Assembly: GCA_030248135.1 (NCBI GenBank)
Contig: JASANC010002938.1
Location: forward strand, 1 to 64,000
Reading direction: 5' to 3'
Length of the DNA: 64,000 nucleotides
Source: Theristus sp. LFF4_11
Taxonomy: Eukaryota > Nematoda > Chromadorea > Monhysterida > Xyalidae
Below are positions 1 to 9,306 of the stretch, piece by piece. The notes beneath the pieces are model-generated. The model worked only from the letters and a program-made list of their open reading frames with translations. It made no database searches and was not told the origin of the DNA. Within the stretch, counting starts at the first letter, position 1. Each line of letters opens with the position of its first letter. A program made the position numbers and the translations under genes.

Positions 1-537
1 GACTGGGTTTGTGGTGGAACGTTCGGTTAGAAAGCGGAGCCATGCAAATTGCAAACGGCACAGTTCACGTGGTTTAATACGCGTTTTCAGTAGCAGTTTT
101 TCATGTGGCCGTTATAGTAGCCTCGTTTTCGCAGTGTACACTGGTCGAACAGCACAACGCAGCACGTTGATGACTAAAACTTGAAGAATTCAAGAATGTT
201 TCAGTTTTAAGACGCATCCATGAAGCCGATTTATTTAGTGACGCATAGCAGCACGTTGAGCTATGCGTCACGGAATACTACTTCATGAATGGCGCTTTAC
301 TGGCGATTCCTTTACAGCGACTATCTGCACCAGGCGTTCACGAGCACTTGCATGAATTCAGCGAGACGGAAAAATATGACGCAATGCGGTCATTCAGAGT
401 TGGTCGAAAGAAGAAGCTGACTGGAGACATTGACTATGACATCGACATTTGGTGCGTCGCCCACTGATAGAATTAAAAGATATGTTATCGCTCTGTTTTT
501 GTGTCCGGCATTTTTGGTTTTTCCCACCAATTCAAGT
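1..537. other. No gene assigned
   Basis: Holds the diverged family A MITE and short frames with no family resemblance. Missing 5' exons of the FAM187-like gene could be here, but none was recognised. A pyrimidine-rich acceptor-like stretch occurs just downstream (about 800-826). Confidence 0.5.
207..303. mobile_element. CATTCATGAAG-type palindromic MITE (family A), diverged
   Basis: TTTAGTGACGCATAGC pairs with GCTATGCGTCACGGAATAC; outer CATCCATGAAGC pairs with ACTTCATGAATGGCG. About 97 bp, non-coding. Confidence 0.7.
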
Positions 538-772
538 ATTGTCGATTTATTGAAACGTGTCCAGACTAAAATGACGTCATTTGCTTTAAAAACGCCCGTT
601 TGTCAAACTACAGGCACTAAAATGTCAGTTTGGTGTGACTGATTTGACATTCACCATTTGTTTACGGGAAGAAATCGGCTAAACGGAAAGTCTGGTTTGC
701 TGTGAACGGCAAGCGCATGTTTGGCGGCACATGACGTCATTTCAGTGGGACACGTTTAAAAAAATAGGTCAT
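538..772. mobile_element. Family F element (TGACGTCA-bearing), inverted copy
   Basis: ATTGTCGATTTATTGAAACG to GACACGTTTAAAAAAATAGG. It is the reverse complement of the copies at 4053 and 7396. It carries two ATGACGTCAT sites, at about 571 and 731. Confidence 0.85.
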
Positions 773-980
773 ACATATGGAGACCATTTGTGATTGTATT
801 TATTCTCCTCTCCTTTTCTGCTCCAGCAAAAAGCGATGTAACCAATCTCGTTTCGTCTGTGTCATCTCTAGTTCACAAGAATTCTGAAAAATTGAAAAAA
901 AGTTCGAAGCTGGAAATTCTCATTTTGAAACGCGACACACTAAATGCTTTTTTTGAATGCTGAGAAAAGCCATACTGCAG

Positions 981-3900
981 GTACAAACTGACGTTCAAGA
1001 ATGTCAACGTGAACGACAGTGGGTATTACGCGTGCAAGGGACCACCGATCGGTACGGGTGCACGCAGCACCAACGAAACAAACAGCATGGAGCGTCTGTA
1101 CAGTCTGACGTTTATCGACGTTCAAATGCACCAACCGGTGAAAATGGTGAAAAAGTGTTATTTTCTGTTCAAAAAAATCTGTCCGTAACACTGCACAACA
1201 TTCGGAGGGCGTGTTGAATGATGGTTCTCAGGAATAAAGCTACATGCGCAGAAGAAAGAGGCCAGTTTTTACACGTGAAGGTAAACTGGTAATCAGGTCA
1301 AACTGAAAGTCCGCGTTGCTGCGCACTTAGAGCGCATGACGTCATTGCGATCTGACGCGTTTTCTTCAAAAAAACTAAGCAGGCACTGTGCGTTGCTGGA
1401 AGCACATATAGATACAAAGAATAGTTTTTCGGTGTCTCAGCATTGCTGCCCATTTGCGGGTGGATACGGCAATTTTTCTGGTGTTGGAATTTGTAGGCGA
1501 TGTTTTCAACCGGGGCCTAACCCAGAAAAGCGTACAGAAGGCCGTCGAGTAGGGCGCCCATTGAGTATTCTCTGTCATTAGGTGCCTATATACACCCCTC
1601 GGCGGGGCTCGATCTCCCGAACGTACCGACCATAGTCTAAGGTGCTACCACCAGGCCACGGAGGGTGGTGCTTTTTTTCGAAATTTTCAGTCAACTTTTG
1701 CAGATCCACGAGCAGCACGGCGCCGATCATCACCAACTGCGGCCACCGATCAACTTTGAGCGACTGCAACTCAGTTTGACGATGAGCTGGACGGCGTGGG
1801 GTGAATGCGATCGATGCGGCGATGAGACGGGCGAACAAAGGAGAATGGGCGTCTGTCGCGCGATGCCGGTCGAGTCTGAGTATCGCAGAGTGAGTGTCCA
1901 TTAACTATAGTGAAAAATGCGAGCCCGCCCAACTATATTTCTAAGCTCAAACTTACTTACCTGACCTGTTTCGGGTGATTAAGTTACGTACAGGTTTTGA
2001 ATTGTTTGCTGTGGTGGTCGTTTTGTTGATGTTGATCTATACAAGTAACAAGTACAGTGTACAGTTGCGGGTACGTATAGTCACCTTGGATCAACGACCG
2101 ACCAGTTGGAACTTTTCTCGATAATCCGCCCAGAAAAAAACAAGTACACGTATTTTCCTTAAAATCTGTCCACACTTTTTTTCGCGGAAAACAGACAAGT
2201 TCACCAACGGAGGAATAAATGTGGATCGGAGTTGTAAGAAGACACATTTTGATCACAAAAGGCAAAAGGTTTGATTTCAACCAAACCCGATGCATTTGTT
2301 CTTCTTACGACGTAATTGAAAGTTTCGCGTGCTCTGTATTCTGCGGAAAAAGTGACCGGTTTAAACAAACATAGTTTTACAATTGTGATAGATCCGATTA
2401 TAATGACACAGTTATTTTACATGAAGAAACACATTGTACGATTGGACGAACATACAGAGCGCCAAAATTGCGTATCTCTTCGAACTGTTTGAGCCGTCGA
2501 TGGTGCCGTGCACTTCGGCGCTTTTGCCACTCGACGTGCGACGGGCAGCGGCAGAAATCACCGAAATTGCAGTGTCGCAAGATTGCAAGGTGAGTCTCAA
2601 AAGGTTTCCAGGCCAACCATGCCACACGGTTTCGGTTCGGTTCATAATCTCAAAAAAGTTTCGGTGCGGTTTCCGTACGGTTTGTCAAAAACTGCTCACG
2701 GTACGGTTTGGTAGCCGTGTGACAGGACACTGTGGCGGACAGGACGGTGGACAGGACACCGTGACGGACGGACACCACATCGGACAATTTTGTTTTTGTT
2801 TTAACGTGATGCTGTTGATCTGAGGTGCTGCTGACTTCATTTTTGCTGTTAAGTTCAGTGGATTGGATTGTGGAGCGTTTTATAACCACAGTCAAACGCT
2901 ATAACATCACCAAACTGTAGCTCATTGGTTATTTATTGAAAACGTGATGCACACATTCTGTGCAAACTAAACTCCGCCTCCACTGCAGTCCATGCGCAGA
3001 ATGCATGCTTCAGCCAATTGGATGTGTTATCCAGTTTATACAGTCAAACTCTACATTATAGGAAATTAGCTGATTGGTAGCTGATCAAGGGATGTATACT
3101 TTCCGTTCAAAACCCGGCTCCGCTTCAAAAGCAATTTCCGAACATGAAGTGATCAGAAACCAATCAGCTGATTCCCTATAATTTAAAGTTCGACTGTGGA
3201 CAGTGATTTCCGGTGCGTGTCCAGGTCGCTTGTCCACCGGCAACGAGTCTGATCGCCGAGTTCACGTTGGCTGAGGGTCCGCCTCCTTTGAAGCCGCCCG
3301 TTGTTCGTGACTCGATCGAACGCGAGCAAGGCGCCCGCCTCCGACTGCAGTGTCCGAGGCACACATATGGCAAATATTGCTTGCTTGTCGTAGCCGTCTC
3401 TGTTACGTGATTGGGTGCTTATTGGTCGCAGTTTGCTGCGGTGCAATTCCACACTTGGTGCACACGCTCATCCGTGCGATTCTGCGGGCACACAAAATTT
3501 ATTTGGTGCATTTGCGATCATGGTGGCACGCATGATTGATATATGAAACAGAAACAACGCTGTGCTCCAGTTTCCCGTCGGCTGCGAAACATTGGCGTCG
3601 CGGCAATGAGACGCTGCGAGCGGAGAAACTGATCGAAGATCAAGGCGATCAACAGCGAATCATTGTGGACGCCGATAACCAGTTGACTTTGTACGATATG
3701 GATGATTCGTTTACAGAACTATTCAGGTATACCTATTGTATATAGTCAGTTTGCTGAGCCCTGTCAGATGGCTCATTGCATGCTTGAGAACACGATGAAA
3801 ACGGCAATGAAACATTTGAGCGCTTGCGCCTCATCGTAAATGTGACGAATGAATACGAATTGAGCTTGAACCGATGAAACACGTGGACGTTTTGGCACGC

Positions 3901-4539
3901 CACATAATCCGCTGCAACACAGTGACAAACACTTGTAACACTGTTCACACTCAAGTGTAGACCTATCAAGTGTTATTCCAAGTGTTCACCTGAACTGCTT
4001 TGGTTGTGTGTGTTGATCTAGTGTTCACTCTATTGCTGAACCTTAGTATGACCTATGTTTTTTAAACGTGTCCCACTGAAATGTCGTCATGTGCCGCCAA
4101 ACATGCGCTTGCCGTTCACAGCAAACCAGACTTTCCGTTTTCCGATTTCTTCCCGTAAACAAATGGTGAGTGTCGAATCAGTCACACCAAATTGAAATTT
4201 TAGTGCCTGTACTTTGACAAACGGGCGTTTTCATTTTAGTCCGGACACGTTTGAATAAATCCACAATACTCTGTTGTTTATTCTCCACAGTGAATGATAC
4301 TTCATGCGTATTGCTTTCTGCTATTATTGTTTTTGTGCAGTTGCTACTCAAACGACGATACACTGCTTGGCACGTTCAATGTGCGCGTGCGACCATTGGA
4401 CACGTTCGCAGCGCACATCGAATACATACGACTGCTCACTGCGGCACTAGTAGTCGTGCTGTTGTTGATCCTGATCGCGCAGAAAGTGCTGACGCTCAGC
4501 GCTGCGAAAGTCACCACCGCAAACGAGCCGGAAACGTAA
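981..4539 (+). CDS. FAM187: FAM187-like Ig/TSP1 single-pass membrane protein (5' end missing)
   Basis: Likely exons are 981-1146, 1704-1889, 2458-2589, 3225-3358, 3571-3726 and 4341-4539. Exon 1 ends an Ig domain (DSGYYAC, then SLTFIDVQ). Exon 2 has a TSP1-like core (MSWTAWGECDRCG, then GEQRRMGVC) of the kind known from FAM187A/B. Exons 4-6 form a second Ig domain: first Cys in RLQCP, Trp in KHW, second Cys in ELFSCYS. A hydrophobic helix (LLTAALVVVLLLILIAQKV) and a short tail follow, ending in TAA. The order Ig, WSxW/TSP1-like, Ig, TM matches FAM187, a poorly understood cell-surface family. Junctions 1-4 are phase 0 and the last two phase 2. Exon 4 has no usable GT donor; a GC donor at 3359 restores frame and Cys-Trp spacing. 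Signal peptide and first Ig half lie upstream or in unrecognised exons before 981. The family call rests on remembered similarity. Confidence 0.72.
1494..1668 (-). mobile_element. SINE S1 copy, reverse, in a FAM187 intron
   Basis: Reverse complement of the 31045 copy: AACCCAGAAAAGCGTACAGA, GGGCGCCCATTGAGT, GGCGGGGCTCGATC, ACCACCAGGCCACGG. It ends about 35 bases before exon 2's acceptor. Confidence 0.85.
3041..3198. mobile_element. CAGTCGAACT-type MITE (family C) with an adjacent diverged copy
   Basis: Inverted ends CAGTCAAACTCTACATTATA and TATAATTTAAAGTTCGACTG, with CAGCTGATT inner repeats, end 26 bases before FAM187 exon 4. A second diverged copy occupies about 2887-3040. Confidence 0.8.
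4053..4270. mobile_element. Family F element in the last FAM187 intron
   Basis: ACCTATGTTTTTTAAACGTG to TTTGAATAAATCCACAATAC. One TGACGTCA site is mutated (TGTCGTCA) and the other deleted. It ends 71 bases before the terminal exon. Confidence 0.85.
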
Positions 4540-4640
4540 AGGCGGCATTCATGAAGCAGTATTTAGTGGCCACCCGTAGATAGATGTTTTAACACAGCAA
4601 CGCGTCACTAAATACTGCTTCATGAATGTTGCTTAAATGC
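4537..4640. mobile_element. Family A MITE overlapping the FAM187 stop codon
   Basis: TAAAGGCGGCATTCATGAAG starts on the stop codon. The inverse arm (GCGTCACTAAATACTGCTTC) ends GTTGCTTAAATG. The MITE therefore forms the start of the 3' UTR and supplies the TAA. Confidence 0.85.
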
Positions 4641-5319
4641 CCATTCATGCACTCGCGCGCGCTGAAGCTGCGACGTTTTTGCTCGATGAATGTGCAGCGA
4701 AGTGTGACGTGCTTCAACATCCATAAATGGCGCTTTAGACGCTAAAAATGGTGTCCTAATAAGAGTCCTGAACGCCTGGTCGTCCCGGATATAAAACCGA
4801 CAACACTACACTCGACGTTTTGAATCACTTTTCTTTCTGGAACACCCTGACGGACACTTTAGGACACCTGTTTAGCGTGCTGTCATCATAACGCAGCGTA
4901 ATGTTGCACAGTCAAAACACTTACGCCGTGAACGCGCGGTTGTGTGTATGCCAGCCAGTGTGTTTGTTTGTAGCATTGTGTTGCAATGCGTGCATTGTGC
5001 ACAGATCACGACGACATAATTGAACTGAACGCGTTTGATGCAGCGTTACCGCGCGTTCACGGACTTGTTAAAACATTGAGAAAACTTTACACAACATTTC
5101 ACTGAACATATTTTACGCAACTTCTAACAAAGTTGGAAGCGGCGGTGTTGTAAAGTTCGAGAAAGTTCTAACACACCGTGGCTATAACTTGGTTTGCCGT
5201 AGCTTTCTGAAAATCTTTCAGCAGCGATGACTCACGTGGTATGCATTGTTGAGGTGATTAAATTGGTGTTGTTATCAGAATGAAGTGATATGAAGTGAAG
5301 TCTAATCTAATTTTTCAAA

Positions 5320-5585
5320 TACCGTAAAGTCTTGCATATAAGGTTCCTCCCACTTATAAGACCCCCACCGAAAAGTGGGCGGAGTGTCACACGGCGGGAA
5401 ACCAAAAAATTCAAATTTTTAACTTGGTCGAAATCCCACCCCGTTTATAAGGCCCGGAATTCCTAATATTCGCTTTATAAGACCTCCTCCCACTTATAAG
5501 GTTGTCACACAAAATTCCACTTTTTTCAGAAATTTTTGATTTTCAAATTTATATAAGGAGACCTTATATGCAAGACTTTACGGTA
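5320..5585. mobile_element. TACCGTAAAGTC-type MITE
   Basis: 266 bp with matching inverted ends TACCGTAAAGTCTTGCATAT; inside, CTCCCACTTATAAG motifs recur. No coding capacity. Confidence 0.9.
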
Positions 5586-7395
5586 CACATACTTTTTCAC
5601 TTGAATCATGCATATCAAATCAACTCATTTTGAAGCAAAATTGCAAATTCATGATTATTCATTATGCATTTTACATTTGCAGCCGCGAACAGAGAGAGGA
5701 GAGACGCAAGAAAGCATCACATGGTTTATTCGGTGGATTCTTTGGCTTGTTGTGATGTTTTTTTCTGTTTTTACATCCGTTTTTTTCTTCTCCATTGTTG
5801 TTTTCTATTTTGTTTTCTTTTTGGCACTATACAGCAATCCAATGAAGAAATTTACTGACTGACGTTGGTGTGCAGCTTGAAAAAAGCAGTTTTATACACA
5901 CTTTCACCAGTTCGCCCGTAGCTCCCATTATTGTCCTTTTTCTTTGCTTTCGAGACTCATTGTGTTTGCTCGCAGGGATAGGAAAACGTTTCATTAAGCT
6001 GCGCGGGAATTAAAAATCGCGGGGCTGTCGTATTGAGGATTCGGACTTTTTCCTCAGCTGTGCGGCTTTTCACAGAGCGTGAAAACTTTTGTGTCAGTCG
6101 AATCATCTGCCTGAAACGATCATACTTTTCTGCGAGATGTCACACCAGTTTTTTTTGTTATCTATGGCGTCGGCACCAACCACACAGGAGCGTGAAACTT
6201 GAACCATCAGCTTGAACATTTTTTGTTTTCGCCAATTTTCAGCTTTTGATCCCCAGACGGGGAATCACCAAAGTGGCAGGCTAATCAAAACTCGACATGA
6301 CTGTTCCAACAAATGAAACACGCACAGTCATGTGCTTGCTTGCACGTACACTGTATGTGTGCCATGCGGTGCACGTCGCTGCTGTGCATCCGAACACTTT
6401 TGTGCTTCGCACAATTGCGCATTGGAAAGTGCTTCACCTACTGTAACATCACCTGGACGCACGCTTTGTGAATCATTCTATTTTCAGAAATATAAGGCTT
6501 TTGATTGTTGACACGTGACTGCATCGTTATCGTTATTATATACGTGATAAGTCAGCAAACAACCTGAAAATTTGCCATGTTGACAGAAAACTAAGACAGT
6601 ATAGTAGAACAGTGCAATTTTTACCAGTGGTGTTTGTACCAAATCAGGCATTTACCCGAAACACGCTGTACCAGTTAAAAGTATGGAGCTATTGTAAGTT
6701 TAGGTGGGATGGGTCTCCACTCCACCTATATAAGCCTTTTCAAACAAGCGTTTCTCAATTGCGTTGTGTGCCGACAATCTTGTACATGCGAACCTGAAAA
6801 TTCAAGTTTGGTTCGTCAAACTCGACAATAAAGAAGCATGGTGAGAGCAGCTTAATTAAGCGAACCGAAATCGCGTCACTCAAGCGATATGCGCGCGCTT
6901 CACTTCACCGCCCCGACAGAGAGTGGCTGCGTTTCAAAATGAAATTGCCACCGTTGCTACATCACCCACGTTTAACCGAATTATCGGGAGCTGAGTATGA
7001 GCTGGTTAAAGTCTCGATCAACGGCTTATTAGAAACTAACTACACACATTTGATAATGATAAGATGTCATTTTGTGATAATACCCTCACTGATAATATCA
7101 CACAGGCGCATAATTCCACGTTTTTAATGACCTTGTGTACCTTGTTACGTAACGTAACTATACACGGTACCGACAACACAAACAATCACTGCCATCCAGC
7201 CATGTGGCGCACGACGCCCACTCGCTTCGCCTGACCGAAATAGCTGAATACAGACGAAATAACAGACACGTCAAGGAAGCGACATGCTCAGCTGATTGTA
7301 AATAAAAGATGCGTTGGGGCTGAAAACGTCACCGGACACCGCTTGCGGTGTTGTGACTGATGCCGCGTCAAAAAATAAATGCTCGCAGGTCATTA
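5586..7395. other. Intergenic, no gene recognised
   Basis: AT-rich sequence with poly-T runs. The region 5935-6005 (GACTCATTGTGTTTGCTCGC) resembles 30680-30705 and 44633-44650, so it probably belongs to another dispersed repeat. A short open stretch after TTGCAG at 5682 (basic, then GLFGGFFGLL) could be an exon but has no partner. Confidence 0.5.
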
Positions 7396-7640
7396 TTATT
7401 ATGACCTATTTTTTCAAACGTATCCCACTGAAATGACGTCATGTGCCGCCAAACATGCGCTTGCCGTTCACAGCAAACCAGACTTTCCGTTTCGCCGATT
7501 TCTTCCCGTAAACAAATGGTGAATGTCGAATCATTCACACCTAACTGACATTTTAGTGCATGTACTTTGACAAACGGGCGTTTTTGAAACAAGTGACGTC
7601 ATTTTAGTCCGGAAACGTTTGAATAAATCCACAATAAGTG
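7396..7640. mobile_element. Family F element, intergenic
   Basis: TATGACCTATTTTTTCAAAC to GTTTGAATAAATCCACAATA, about 245 bp, with both TGACGTCA sites intact. A 45-base terminal fragment of the same family is at 60632-60675. Confidence 0.88.
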
Positions 7641-7711
7641 CTTGTGCACTGAACTTTGCTGGCTAGCCACGGCTTGTCGTTGATGGTAAAATTAGTTGTA
7701 CTGTTTCTTGA

Positions 7712-8135
7712 AGTTTTTTGCAATCAATTACAATTCGTTGATGATGCAGGTAAATAGTTGCACAGGAGTGGAAAAAATGCACGCAAAATTCAGTTGCCAG
7801 TTGCATTTTTTTTTTGATTGTCCAAAAGCACTGTTACAGTATGACCGAATAAATACGGCAGTCCATCAAGGCAAGATCAGTCGCAGACTAGCAGTTGTCT
7901 TTTTCGAAAATGCCAACATAATTCCCAGTCATGTGTGCAAAGGGAGAAACAACGAACATAATAGCACGAAGAATCCATTGGTAAAAAACACGTCAAATTT
8001 CGCACACTATTGGGTTTCTGAACTTTTTTTTCTCATTCAAATTTCGCGCGCTCATTGCACCCTGAAAAAAACTGCCATGTTCACTCGGTCATTCCGTACA
8101 TGTTGTAATATGTAATTGATTGCAAAAAAGTTGAA
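7712..8135. mobile_element. Family E element (GATCAGTCGCAGACTA core)
   Basis: TTTTTTGCAATCAATTACA occurs inverted near both ends. The core (AAGATCAGTCGCAGACTAGC, then AAATTTCGCGCGCTCATTGC) is shared with copies at 11470 and 40035. Confidence 0.7.
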
Positions 8136-8338
8136 CGCAGCAGTGAAGCAATCTTCCCAGCGAAGAGATATATTTTTGCGCGGGGCTTTTTCTCTGCAGC
8201 GGATCTTATTCTTCAGATGGTATCACCACCAAGCGTACTCTGACATGAAGTTCACCATATTCAACTGATAAAGATCTTCAGCATTTTTTGACCACGCACT
8301 CATATGAGCACACAATATCAATTCTGAGCTTCATACAC

Positions 8339-8599
8339 CACGCAGAAAAATAACGCACATGCAGATGCACATGTTCGTGCACCTATTGATGCAGATGCAA
8401 AGGCCCGTGTGCGTATGACTCATATTCACGTCAGTTTTAAAAAACGTAAAACGGCTGTATCTGCATTGTTTTTAAAAAAACGGTATTTTTAAAGCTTAAA
8501 CATTGAGTGCATTTGAATCAATAAGGGCAAGAAAATGTGCATATGCACGAGCATGTGCACGAACATGTGCATCTACAGGCGCATTATTTTTCTGTGTTA
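8339..8599. mobile_element. Terminal-inverted-repeat MITE
   Basis: About 40-bp inverted ends: CGCAGAAAAATAACGCACAT with AGATGCACATGTTCGTGCAC on the left, and the inverse CATGTGCATCTACAGGCGCA on the right. AT-rich non-coding centre. Confidence 0.8.
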
Positions 8600-9306
8600 C
8601 AAATTTATGTACGGAGAATACTCAGCACATGTTCCGCGTGTTTTAAATTGAATCAAATGGTCAAATGAGCAGTGATCTGATTTATATGTGTTTACACGAG
8701 AACAGAGCTCCAATGTTGATTACAATCATGTCATTTCATGACTATTGGTTTCCAAATATAAGATTCGTTCAGGCGAAAATGAAGTTAACTTTTGAATTTT
8801 TAAATCTTTAAGTTCAATCTTTATCTTTAAAAGTCTTTGAAATTGGCACTGTAACTTTTCTTACAACGAACTGACCGCTTTTATTTATATGTTTTTTTGC
8901 GTCTATTTTTTTTGAGAGTAAATACCCGCACGTCTGCAGGACATGCCGTTTATTTTTTCGTTCTTTGCTTTCATGAAAACACACTGCTAAATTGTGAGTT
9001 CCCGCAATTTTTTTCTGGCAAGGCAATTCAAAACTGATGAGTAAAACTGAAAATGTTTTGTAAACAGAAGCCAACCTTTCTGCGCATGTGTGTTTATGGT
9101 AAAATGCAAAAACAGGAACTTTTGGAAGTCGAAGTTAATTACGTTTTTTAATCGGGGCCTTTATGAATAAGGTATCCATCATATTCCACATTTACATTCA
9201 TGCGATATGTGTTTCTCTTGCTCAAGCATAAATTCAAAATTGCATATTTACATGATTCATTTAGTCTCTTTCCAGGGTACAATTCTTGCAAAGCCACTGC
9301 ATTCTG

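Noticed and set aside
775..960. Signal-peptide-like frame (FVIVFILLSFSAPAKSD) as FAM187 exon 1
   Set aside because: No in-frame start codon, no donor in the phase required by the exon at 981, and the hydrophobic run coincides with a pyrimidine tract.
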